Below, piece after piece: positions 35,005 to 42,831 of a DNA stretch of 64,000 bases. The translations under genes and the position numbers were made by a program. Origin of the DNA: an uncultured Acidiferrobacteraceae bacterium (GTDB lineage Bacteria; Pseudomonadota; Gammaproteobacteria; Acidiferrobacterales; SZUA-150); contig CAJVXY010000011.1 of assembly GCA_913009895.1 (NCBI GenBank), positions 1 to 64,000 of the forward strand. Reading direction: 5' to 3'. How positions within the stretch are numbered: position 1 is the first letter of the stretch; the number at the start of each line of letters is the position of its first letter. The notes under the pieces are model-generated. The model did not search any database. It saw only the letters and a program-made list of their open reading frames with translations, and was not told where the DNA came from.

Positions 35005-36291
35005 TTAATTTTTCTCGTCATTATTATTAATTAATAATTGAACTTTTGCTGTTTGTACTGTTGCACCTCGTGCACGTATGATTTCCACCAGGTAATCACC
35101 GATTCTCAGGCTTGTTCCAGGGGCAGGGATGTCTTCAAGATACTCAACAATCAAACCATTAAGCGTACGAGAATCTTTTGTTGGCAGGCTCCATTTAAGT
35201 TGTTTGTTCAGGTCACGTAAATTGGCATTGCCTTTTATGATGTAGGTATTATCCCCGGTCTTCTGAAATACTTCATGTAAGTTAGTAGTTTGCGAGGTAA
35301 AATCACCAACAATTTCTTCGAGTATTTCCTCCAGCGTTACCAATCCCTGGATGTCGCCGTATTCGTCCACTACCAGACCATGCTGCCGTTTAACGGCCCT
35401 GAAATTTAATAATTGTGTTGTCAGGGCAGTGCCTTCCGGGATGAAGTAAGGCTCGGAAACAATCTTTTCAAAAACCGCTTTACTTAACCCGCCCTTGCGC
35501 ATCAGGTTAAGCACTTTTCGCATATGGACAGTGCCAATGATCTTGTCCAGGGAACCTTTATAAACAGGTAAGCGTGTATATCGGCTACTGCTCACTTGTT
35601 TAACGATGTCATCCCAGTCTCCATCGATATCAATACCTACGATTTGTGGCCTCGGGATCATGACATCTTCAACAGTCATTTTTTCAAGATCAAGAATATT
35701 CAACAGCATCGTCTGATGTGATTCAGGTATTAGCCGGCCCGCCTCCAGAACTGCCACACGCAATTCTTCGCTACTTAATGCATTTGAACTTGATTGCGCC
35801 CGAACGCCAAAAATACGTAATATCTGGTTGGAGGCAAGGTTAACAACCCAGACAAATGGGTAGAGTATTCTTAATAACCAGAAAAGAATAAACGCCGCCG
35901 GAAATGCAACACGTTCCGGATAAGACGCCGCGAGCGTTTTTGGCGTAACTTCTGCAAAAATTAAAAGCACGATGGTTAATACCAGCGCAGTGATACCAGT
36001 CGCAGCCACGGCCGCATCTTTACCCAGAAAATGTAAAACGATAAGCATTGAAATAGCTGATGCTGCAACATTAACTGCATTATTCCCAAGCAGGATAATT
36101 CCAAGGAGGCGATCAGGATGTTTTAATAACTTGCTGATAAGAATTGCCGGACGATGACCCGATTCCACAAGGTGTTTCAAACGATAACGATTTATCGACA
36201 TCATACTTATTTCAGAAGCTGAAAAAAAAGCAGACAGAATTATTAAAAAAATAAGGACACCGATGAGTGTGCCGAGAGGGATAATGTCCAA
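35005..36291 (-). CDS. corB: CNNM/CorB-type membrane transporter (DUF21-CBS-CorC_HlyC)
   Basis: 428 residues. The N-terminal DUF21 part has four helices and the signature FFSASEISMMSINRYRLKHL. Two CBS domains lie at about 200-330 (EKMTVEDVMIPRPQIVGIDI; GLVVDEYGDIQGLVTLEEIL) and a CorC/HlyC domain ends the protein. Members export Mg2+ or support magnesium balance. The order corB-ypjD-ffh is conserved in gammaproteobacteria, which supports the gene symbol. Confidence 0.9.
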   Translation of the reverse strand: MDIIPLGTLIGVLIFLIILSAFFSASEISMMSINRYRLKHLVESGHRPAILISKLLKHPDRLLGIILLGNNAVNVAASAISMLIVLHFLGKDAAVAATGITALVLTIVLLIFAEVTPKTLAASYPERVAFPAAFILFWLLRILYPFVWVVNLASNQILRIFGVRAQSSSNALSSEELRVAVLEAGRLIPESHQTMLLNILDLEKMTVEDVMIPRPQIVGIDIDGDWDDIVKQVSSSRYTRLPVYKGSLDKIIGTVHMRKVLNLMRKGGLSKAVFEKIVSEPYFIPEGTALTTQLLNFRAVKRQHGLVVDEYGDIQGLVTLEEILEEIVGDFTSQTTNLHEVFQKTGDNTYIIKGNANLRDLNKQLKWSLPTKDSRTLNGLIVEYLEDIPAPGTSLRIGDYLVEIIRARGATVQTAKVQLLINNNDEKN

Positions 36292-36384
36292 TAGTTTATA
36301 TGACCGTAATTATGTGGTTGCTGCCACGGAAATTAATTCTAAACAGACAACTTGAAAGCTGCAATATAAGAATTAAGACAAAAA

Positions 36385-37200
36385 TCAACGACCAAGTATT
36401 ACCTCCAGGATAAATTTTGTCCCCAGAAAACCAAGCGCTAACAGCGTTATTCCGCTTAATACCCATATAGCTGCATTGCGACCGCGCAGGCCAAATGACC
36501 ACCTGGCAACAAGATAACCGCCAAAAACCAGCCAGCCAAGACCCGAGAGTAGAATATGATGGTTAAATTTAAAGGCCTGCCCAAAAATTGCCTCTGAAAA
36601 AAATATTCCCGTGACCACGGTCAGTGTTAACAAAAGAAAACCAACACCTATCATTTGTGTCATCAGGTATTCCATGGTCTCGACGGGGGGCAAGACATTA
36701 ATGAAACGACCAGGTTGGTGGGTTCGTAACTGGTGATCCTGTAACAACAAGATCAGTGCCTGGGCCGCAGCCAGGGACAGTAGCGAGTATGACAGCAACG
36801 ATATAATGATATGCAAGCCCTGGTAGGGTGGTACCGCATTTACCATTAGATACTGGCCAGGCCAGGCCCATTGATAAATTATGGTGATGGCCGCTATTGG
36901 CAAAATGACAATGCCAAGATTTTCCAGGGGCGTGCGAATGGATGCCAGTATAAAAATAACAGCCACAGCAAATGCAACCAGCCCGATTGCATTGCTAAAA
37001 GAGAGATTCAGGCCGTTCACTAACCATAGGTTATGGTGGAGTAGCACGCCATGAATGATCACGGCTGCGATGGCAAGTCCCAGTATCAACTGCTTTCTTT
37101 TTGCAGTAATTGACTGACGCTGCATAAGGTTTTGCACAAGCAGGCCACTTGCCACAAAGTAGAGAATCAGGGCTAAACTATTAAGGGTATTAATCAGCAT
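36385..37200 (-). CDS. ypjD: YpjD inner membrane protein, CcsA-like fold
   Basis: 271 residues, eight helices, distant CcsA relative. The kept segments are YQGLHIIISLLSYSLLSLAA and FKFNHHILLSGLGWLVFGGY. It has conserved histidines but no WWD motif. YpjD is reported to work with CorB in magnesium transport (CorE in some descriptions) rather than cytochrome assembly; the adjacent corB agrees. In most relatives ffh lies divergently next to it; here an insert of about 2.6 kb intervenes. Confidence 0.88.
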   Translation of the reverse strand: MLINTLNSLALILYFVASGLLVQNLMQRQSITAKRKQLILGLAIAAVIIHGVLLHHNLWLVNGLNLSFSNAIGLVAFAVAVIFILASIRTPLENLGIVILPIAAITIIYQWAWPGQYLMVNAVPPYQGLHIIISLLSYSLLSLAAAQALILLLQDHQLRTHQPGRFINVLPPVETMEYLMTQMIGVGFLLLTLTVVTGIFFSEAIFGQAFKFNHHILLSGLGWLVFGGYLVARWSFGLRGRNAAIWVLSGITLLALGFLGTKFILEVILGR

Positions 37201-37397
37201 ATTTCAGTTATATTGAATTATTATGGATTATTGTAATGTTTGGGCCTGATAATTAATCAGCACCGGGCATGTCCCCGCTAATGAGAACTGGTTCACATAT
37301 TTTTTTCTGTTTTTGAACCACACTTGCCTAATTTACTATAAATGATTCAATAATGTCTAAATGGCTCTGAAATGACACTAATTCCAATAAAAAATTT

Positions 37398-38171
37398 ATG
37401 ACAACTACAAATATTAGAGTCCTTGGCTGTAGCGGCGGGGTGGGCGGTATAGCAAGGACAACCGCTTTCCTTATCGATCAGGATGTACTGCTGGATGCTG
37501 GCACGGGGGTAATGAACCTCGAATTACACCAGCTAGCGGCTATAGATCACGTTTTTATTACCCATGCCCACCTGGATCATATTGTCAGCCTACCGTTATT
37601 GCTCGACTCGGTTGCGGCATTGCGTAAAAAACCTTTGCAGGTTTATGCCCAGGCAGACACGATCGAGGCATTACGGACGCATATCTTTAACTGGCAAATT
37701 TGGCCGGATTTTTCGCAAATACCCGATGCCAAAGACCCCTATTTGCATTTCAATGTTATCGCTGTCAACGAGCCCGTGGTGATTGGCAGCCGCGAGATAA
37801 AAGCCGTTGCCGTTGAACATACCGTGCCGGCAGTGGGTTATATTATCAAAGGCAAGCAAGGGAGTTTCGCGTTTAGTGGCGACATGACTGAAAACGAGAA
37901 TTTTTGGCAACATTTAAATCAATGTTCAGACCTAAAGTACCTGGTTGTTGAGACCACTTTTCCGGACGAGCAAATTGAGTTAACCAGGCTTTCCAAACAC
38001 CTTTGCCCGTCTATGCTAACCAGTGAGCTTGGTAAGTTGCAACAAAAACCCGATATTTTTATTACCCACTTAATGCCAGGTGGCGAAAAAACCATCATGG
38101 ATCAGATAAAAGATCACATGCCTGAGAAAGACTTACAACAACTTAAGACCAGTCATAACTTCGAGATTTAA
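37398..38171 (+). CDS. Metallo-beta-lactamase-fold phosphodiesterase-like protein
   Basis: 257 residues. The metal site HAHLDH is at residues 56-61, with later ligands in AVEHTVPAVGY, FAFSGDMT and FITHLMPGG. The layout (GCSGGVGG start, ITHAHLDHI) resembles class II 3',5'-cyclic nucleotide phosphodiesterases, so cAMP hydrolysis is a reasonable but unproved role. It is the first gene of the insert between ypjD and ffh and has its own short upstream region of 197 bp. Confidence 0.8.
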   Translation: MTTTNIRVLGCSGGVGGIARTTAFLIDQDVLLDAGTGVMNLELHQLAAIDHVFITHAHLDHIVSLPLLLDSVAALRKKPLQVYAQADTIEALRTHIFNWQIWPDFSQIPDAKDPYLHFNVIAVNEPVVIGSREIKAVAVEHTVPAVGYIIKGKQGSFAFSGDMTENENFWQHLNQCSDLKYLVVETTFPDEQIELTRLSKHLCPSMLTSELGKLQQKPDIFITHLMPGGEKTIMDQIKDHMPEKDLQQLKTSHNFEI

Positions 38172-38224
38172 CAACTGGGTCTGCCCCATGGATAGAAAAG
38201 GATTGCGTCTCTTTTATCAGCGTC

Positions 38225-38500
38225 CTAATAAACCTGGTTATGACTGCCCACATTAATCAGTGTGATCGCTTTATCCTTGATCTCTAATTCCAGTACAATC
38301 CGATAGCTCATATTGATGGATACGGATGATAAATCTTTCAATCGGCCTTCCAGACCGTGCAAACGGAGTGAGGGATGATAGGGATCAAACTCTAACAGCT
38401 CCAGAGTTTTGCGGTATTGATTGTGTATCTCTGGATGTTTACATAAAAATTTTTTTGCTCGTTTATTATAACTGTCAGGGTAAATGAGCCGGTAGGCCAT
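38225..38500 (-). CDS. RelE/ParE-superfamily toxin
   Basis: 91 residues. Toxin features: LIYPDSYNKRAKKFLCKHPE, LHGLEGRLKDLSSVSINMSY and the end LEIKDKAITLINVGSHNQVY, as in YafQ/RelE-like mRNA interferases. The likely active residues are the basic and His residues of the last strands (SYRIVL, GSHNQVY). The start ATG overlaps the antitoxin stop by one base (TAATG), typical of such pairs. Confidence 0.85.
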   Translation of the reverse strand: MAYRLIYPDSYNKRAKKFLCKHPEIHNQYRKTLELLEFDPYHPSLRLHGLEGRLKDLSSVSINMSYRIVLELEIKDKAITLINVGSHNQVY

Positions 38501-38751
38501 TAGTCCATCACCCGCTTCACGTGTGCCTCCACACTTTCATGTTTGACACGCCCTGCTGCAACATCGGCTCTGGCTTCCAACAACGCAACTTCTAGTTCAT
38601 ATTCTCTTAATTTGCTGTATTGTTTTATATTAATCACCACGTATTTATCCTTGCCGCGCACGGTAATTATCGCTTCATCATCATCTAACAACGCATCTTC
38701 CACGACAGAGACGCCTTTAATTTTTAAGTCATTCGCGGTAATGCTTGTCAT
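38500..38751 (-). CDS. Phd/YefM-like antitoxin
   Basis: 83 residues from ATG 38751 (GTG 38760 also possible; AAAGGTG lies upstream). An N-terminal DNA-binding half (SITANDLKIKGVSVVEDALL, AIITVRGKDKYVVINIKQYS) and a helical C-terminal tail (LEVALLEARADVAAGRVKHE) that would wrap the toxin. It should repress its own promoter together with the toxin, through the palindrome at 38779-38796. Confidence 0.85.
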   Translation of the reverse strand: MTSITANDLKIKGVSVVEDALLDDDEAIITVRGKDKYVVINIKQYSKLREYELEVALLEARADVAAGRVKHESVEAHVKRVMD

Positions 38752-38778
38752 ATCATTCACCTTTAAAGCACTTTTAAT

Positions 38779-38796
38779 AGTACTATTAATAATACT
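38779..38796 (-). promoter_or_regulatory. Palindromic operator of the second toxin-antitoxin pair
   Basis: AGTACTATTAATAATACT is an 18-bp palindrome with a single mismatched pair (16 of 18 positions), 28 bp upstream of the antitoxin ATG. A weak promoter (TTGCTG and TTATAG on the minus strand) lies just beyond. Size and place fit antitoxin autoregulation. Confidence 0.55.
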
Positions 38797-38922
38797 CTAT
38801 AAAGTACGATATTGACAGCAATTCATCGTTATTTTCATTCTCGTGCATATAAAAAACTTATTGAATATTTTTATTCCGAAAAATGTAATCAACGCTCTGG
38901 TTTTTAGCGGATAAAAAATATA

Positions 38923-38936
38923 TTGATATATATCAA
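38923..38936. promoter_or_regulatory. Perfect FNR/Anr-type box
   Basis: TTGAT-ATAT-ATCAA matches the FNR-family consensus TTGAT-N4-ATCAA in all ten bases and sits inside a 16-bp perfect palindrome. It is centred 94 bp upstream of the lipoprotein ATG. A -10-like TACAAA at 38954-38959 would put the start of transcription about 36-41 bp from the box centre, close to a class II activator position. Oxygen-responsive control of the lipoprotein gene is inferred. Confidence 0.6.
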
Positions 38937-39023
38937 TTATCCATAAAAAAAGATACAAAATGTAAGTCCCCTGTAAGGAGCGACTGGTAGTCAGTTCTCT
39001 AATTTAATGTTGGGAGAACGACG

Positions 39024-39419
39024 ATGATCAGGAAAACACGCTTCTATATATTCATCATATTTTCAGCACTGTCACTCAGTGCCTGTGGCGTTAGCAGCGG
39101 TGGCGGAGGAGGGGGCGCAGCCAACGTACCGCGTTTCGCCTACACAGCAAATCAAAACGATGACAGCGTGTCCATGTATACGGTCAACGCCAGCACCGGC
39201 CAATTGCGCCATCATGGCTATGTCGCGGCGGGGAACGGTCCCGCCTCCGTCACTGTCGATGCCGCAGGCAAGTTCGCCTATTTGGCCAATTGGAACTCCA
39301 ACAACGTCTCAGCCTATACTATCAATGCCAGCACCGGCGTGTTGACCGCCGTGACCGGCAGTCCGTTTACGGCGGAGAGTTGGCCCATCTCCGTCACCAC
39401 CACTTACGCCATCCAGTAA
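39024..39419 (+). CDS. Short lipoprotein with two beta-propeller (lactonase/YVTN-like) repeats
   Basis: 131 residues. A lipobox (SALSLSAC) with Cys21 predicts lipid attachment; a Gly-rich linker follows. Two propeller repeats, FAYTANQNDDSVSMYTVNAS and FAYLANWNSNNVSAYTINAS, each end TG-(Q/V)-L. The last residues (ISVTTTYAIQ) resemble the normal end of long family members with about 300 or more residues and seven blades. So this looks like an internally shortened copy with a natural N- and C-terminus. It is visibly GC-richer than its neighbours, a hint of transfer. GGGAGAA precedes the ATG. Confidence 0.75.
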   Translation: MIRKTRFYIFIIFSALSLSACGVSSGGGGGGAANVPRFAYTANQNDDSVSMYTVNASTGQLRHHGYVAAGNGPASVTVDAAGKFAYLANWNSNNVSAYTINASTGVLTAVTGSPFTAESWPISVTTTYAIQ

Positions 39420-39478
39420 TCCCGGGGGTGTTTGAGGTTCAGGGCCGACGGTGTGATTGTCATTGATTATTATTATGG

Positions 39479-39511
39479 TAAAAGCCCCGTTCTTGTGAGC
39501 GGGGTTTTACT
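39479..39511 (+). terminator. Rho-independent terminator after the lipoprotein gene
   Basis: AAAGCCCCGTTC pairs with GAGCGGGGTTTT around TTGT, a strong 11-12-bp stem ending in a T-run, with A residues on the other side so it could act in both directions. Confidence 0.85.
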
Positions 39512-39611
39512 TTGATATGCGGAGTTCGTACAGACAGAGTGGGGTAGGCATTGCCCGCCACCACTTACTTTTAAATTTTAAAAAAATAAAAATACTTAAT
39601 AAAATACTTTT

Positions 39612-39701
39612 AGACAGGATTAACAAGATTTCCAGGATTAATCATTATATGAGTTGCCCATCAAAATCGTAACAATCCTGTTAGTCCCGTCAATCCTGTC
39701 T
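39612..39701. repeat. Imperfect inverted repeat, 28-bp arms (MITE-like)
   Basis: The left arm AGACAGGATTAACAAG... (39612-39639) matches the inverse of the right arm (39674-39701) at 22 of 28 positions. The arms are made of GACAGGATT/ACAGGATT subunits known from dispersed repeats in many bacteria. The rest of the 459-bp gap 39420-39878 has the terminator at 39479 and no gene. Confidence 0.6.
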
Positions 39702-39878
39702 ATTTTTTATCACCTGCAACTGAGATCCAGCAGGGCGGGCAATGTCCATTCTGCAAGGCTGTTTCGTGTGAGCGCTGCTTTTTAGTTGCGTCTGTAAATT
39801 AATGGTCATGTTTGCTTTGGCAATAGCTGTTAAAATAGTCGTTCGTACAACATATCCATTTAAAAGGACAAGCTGCCA

Positions 39879-41228
39879 ATGTTCGACGGATTAAGTGATC
39901 GCTTGCAACAAACTGTCAAGCGACTCAAGGGTCAGGGCCGGTTAACTGATGAGAACATGAGCCAGACCTTGCGTGATGTGCGCATGGCCTTACTCGAGGC
40001 CGATGTGGCATTGCCTGTCGCAAAAGATTTTATTGAACAAGTACGTGCTCGCGCCCAGGACCAGGAAGTTCAGCAATCTTTGACGCCTGGCCAGGCCCTG
40101 ATAAAAATCGTCCAGGATGAATTGACCCGGTTAATGGGCCAGCATAATGATGGCCTTAACCTGTCGGCTCGTCCCCCTGTCGTTATTTTAGTGGCTGGAC
40201 TGCAAGGCGCAGGTAAGACCACGACTGTGGCCAAGTTGGCCAAGCGACTGATTGACCATGATCGCAAACGGGTGTTACTGGTTAGTGCTGATATTTACCG
40301 GCCAGCGGCGATTGAGCAACTTAAACACCTGGCGGAACAGGTTAAGGCCGACTTTTTTCCCAGTACCAGCGAGCAAAAACCAGTCGATATTGTGACATCT
40401 GCGCTTGCTAGTGCAGCAAAACAGTCATTCGATGTACTCATTGTTGATACCGCTGGCCGCTTGCACATTGACCAGGAAATGATGGCAGAAATTAAAGCAA
40501 TTCATGCCGCTGCCAATCCGGTCGAGACACTTTATGTTGTTGATAGCATGACTGGCCAGGATGCAGTGAAGTCTGCCAAGGCATTTGACCAGGCACTGCC
40601 GCTCACGGGTGTCATTTTGACCAAAACGGATGGCGATGCCCGTGGCGGTGCTGCGCTTTCGATCCGGCACGTAACCGGTAAACCGATTAAATTTTTAGGG
40701 GTAGGTGAAAAGGCCGATGCCCTTGAGGCATTTCACCCGGAACGGGTTGCTTCCAGAATACTTGGCATGGGCGATGTCCTGAGTTTAATCGAGGAGGTCG
40801 AACAAAAGGTCGATCACGAACAAGCACAAAAGCTGGCTAAAAAATTACAAAAGGGCAAGGGTTTTGACCTGGAAGATTTTCGTGACCAAATGGCCCAAAT
40901 GCAGTCCATGGGGGGTATTGGCAGCCTCATGGAGAAGATGCCGGGCATGGGCAATCTCGGCCAGGCCGCCCAGGGGCAATTTGATGATAAGCAAACGCGG
41001 CAAGTGATTGCCATTATCGATTCAATGACCGGCCATGAGCGTCAATTTCCCGCCATTATCAAGGGTGCGCGCAAACGCCGAATTGCAGGTGGCTCCGGTA
41101 CCCAGGTTCAGGACGTTAATCGATTATTAAAGCAGTTTATGCAAATGCAGAAAATGATGAAAAAAATGCGCAAGGGCGGAATGGCTAAAATGATGCGCGG
41201 CATGAAAGGGCAGTTGCCAGGATTTTAG
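39879..41228 (+). CDS. ffh: Signal recognition particle protein Ffh (SRP54)
   Basis: 449 residues. An N domain, the GTPase domain (AGLQGAGKTTTVAKLAKRL, VDTAGRLHIDQEM, LTKTDGDARGGAALS) and the Met-rich M domain ending MMKKMRKGGMAKMMRGMKGQ are complete. Ffh binds 4.5S RNA and signal sequences and delivers ribosomes to FtsY. The usual downstream rpsP-rimM-trmD-rplS genes are absent; rsd follows after 194 bp. Confidence 0.97.
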   Translation: MFDGLSDRLQQTVKRLKGQGRLTDENMSQTLRDVRMALLEADVALPVAKDFIEQVRARAQDQEVQQSLTPGQALIKIVQDELTRLMGQHNDGLNLSARPPVVILVAGLQGAGKTTTVAKLAKRLIDHDRKRVLLVSADIYRPAAIEQLKHLAEQVKADFFPSTSEQKPVDIVTSALASAAKQSFDVLIVDTAGRLHIDQEMMAEIKAIHAAANPVETLYVVDSMTGQDAVKSAKAFDQALPLTGVILTKTDGDARGGAALSIRHVTGKPIKFLGVGEKADALEAFHPERVASRILGMGDVLSLIEEVEQKVDHEQAQKLAKKLQKGKGFDLEDFRDQMAQMQSMGGIGSLMEKMPGMGNLGQAAQGQFDDKQTRQVIAIIDSMTGHERQFPAIIKGARKRRIAGGSGTQVQDVNRLLKQFMQMQKMMKKMRKGGMAKMMRGMKGQLPGF

Positions 41229-41422
41229 TTTTTTAAATCATTGATTTAAACACGACCATGAATTGTACTATTAATCAAGCGGTTTATTTTGGTATTAACG
41301 AAGAAAATGGTTTGGCTGCAAGGGTGACATTGGGTAAAGTAGACACAGGTAGACCGAAGAGTTTGCATAGAAACAAAGCCAACAAATAGAGTTATAGACC
41401 TAATTTTCTGGACGACAAAACA

Positions 41423-41887
41423 ATGATCGATACTACAATTTCTAATGAAGCTGCGACAACCGAAAGGCGGGGACTGTCAAAGAGTTTGACTGAAAAAATG
41501 GTTGATGAGCGCGGTAAAATGCTGGTTCTTTTTTGTCGAGTCGCAGGTTTGGAGCCTTTTACAACGCCACTGGATAGTGCCGATACGCCCAAAATGGTCC
41601 AGGAGTTTTGTCAAATCATGGTAGATTATATTGCTGCAGGCCATTTTTTGTTATACGAACGCATCATTAGTGGTCAGGAACGAAGAAAAAGCCTGGCAAA
41701 CGTAGCTGAGAAAATATTGCCAAAAATTTCAGTAACGACAGAAATAGCGCTGGAATTCAACGACAAATACGACACAGAATCTACAGAATCATTATTAAGC
41801 GAACTGGAAAAAGATTTATCAACCCTGGGGGAAGCCCTGGCAAACCGCATCGAACTGGAAGACCAACTAATAAGAGCGTTAGCTTAG
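41423..41887 (+). CDS. rsd: Rsd/AlgQ anti-sigma-70 regulator
   Basis: 154 residues. The four-helix Rsd/AlgQ family is recognised by LTEKMVDERGKMLVLFCRVA, VQEFCQIMVDYIAAGHFLLY and LSELEKDLSTLGEALANRIE. Rsd binds the housekeeping sigma factor in stationary phase and shifts polymerase towards alternative sigmas; AlgQ regulates alginate and virulence in Pseudomonas. Length is normal. It stands alone, with 275 bp of gene-free AT-rich DNA after it. Confidence 0.9.
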   Translation: MIDTTISNEAATTERRGLSKSLTEKMVDERGKMLVLFCRVAGLEPFTTPLDSADTPKMVQEFCQIMVDYIAAGHFLLYERIISGQERRKSLANVAEKILPKISVTTEIALEFNDKYDTESTESLLSELEKDLSTLGEALANRIELEDQLIRALA

Positions 41888-42098
41888 CTCTTCTGACCAG
41901 GGGTGGCACCCAACCGTCCTTTTTCCGCAAGTTCAGAACCATCCTGTCTCCAGGTTCTAAAATACATCTATACCATGCAATATAAATACATCTACACCAT
42001 CAATATACATACCCTAAAAATAGTCATCTTCTAAAAAAAGTACCAAAGTAATGCAATTAACTCAATCATTTACTATATAAATCAATAATCTATAAAGA

Positions 42099-42151
42099 TT
42101 GACAGTCTCGTTTGAAAGGTATTAAATAACTAACTATCTAGTCAGTTATTT
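42099..42151 (+). promoter_or_regulatory. Promoter and 28-bp operator of the tetR-efflux operon
   Basis: TTGACA (42099-42104), 17 bp and TTAAAT (42122-42127) form the promoter. From 42124 to 42151 runs a palindrome with 13-bp arms, AAATAACTAACTA and its inverse TAGTCAGTTATTT (one mismatch), around TC. It covers the -10 and start site 11 bp before the regulator gene: classic TetR-type autorepression. Confidence 0.8.
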
Positions 42152-42162
42152 ATTTAATCATA

Positions 42163-42810
42163 GTGTCTAAAAACCATAAACGTTCGTGCCCTGTTGGTCG
42201 TTGGCAACGTCGCAAAGAAGCGCGTCCTGGTGAAATAATTGATGCGGCACTTGAGCTGTTTTGTGAAAAAGGCTTTGCTGGCACGCGCATGGATGATGTT
42301 GCCCGTCATGCCGGTGTAACGAAAGGGACAGTATATTTATATTTTGAAAATAAAGAGGCCCTGTTTTATGCCCTTGTAAATGAAATGGTTGTACCACAAG
42401 TGGAACGGGCTGAAAATATGATCGCAAATTATACAGGTTCGGCCGCTTCATTAATTGAAATCCTGATCAAACAATGGCATGAAAATATTATAAAGACAAA
42501 ATTGTCTGGTATTCCAAAGCTGATTATTTCCGAGTCGGGGAATTTCCCGGAACTGGCAAAATTTTATATTGATAATGTGATCCAGCGAGGCAGAAGAATG
42601 ATGGCGCGCGTGATCGAAAAGGGGATTGAGCGCGGGGAGTTTATAAAGTGTGATCCTGATTATGTGAGTCGTGTGATACTTTCGTCAATGGTATTCACTG
42701 CGGTATGGGAACGTTCTTTAGCCAGTCTTGATGATGAAACTTATGATGTCGAAAAGTTTTTCGATACACAATTTGAGATTATGTTAAGCGGTCTGAAAAA
42801 AACTAAGTAA
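42163..42810 (+). CDS. TetR/AcrR-family repressor
   Basis: 215 residues from GTG 42163. The HTH domain is at about 22-68 (GEIIDAALELFCEKGFAGTR, then MDDVARHAGVTKGTVYLYF), followed by an AefR-like ligand domain. It should bind the palindrome at 42124-42151 and control itself plus the efflux genes that follow 21 bp later. The inducer is unknown. Confidence 0.92.
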   Translation: MSKNHKRSCPVGRWQRRKEARPGEIIDAALELFCEKGFAGTRMDDVARHAGVTKGTVYLYFENKEALFYALVNEMVVPQVERAENMIANYTGSAASLIEILIKQWHENIIKTKLSGIPKLIISESGNFPELAKFYIDNVIQRGRRMMARVIEKGIERGEFIKCDPDYVSRVILSSMVFTAVWERSLASLDDETYDVEKFFDTQFEIMLSGLKKTK

Positions 42811-42831
42811 TAAAAAAAATTAGTGAATATT

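Noticed and set aside
36385..37200. A second System II CcsA
   Set aside because: The fold is CcsA-like but the WWD motif is absent, and the corB neighbour identifies it as YpjD.
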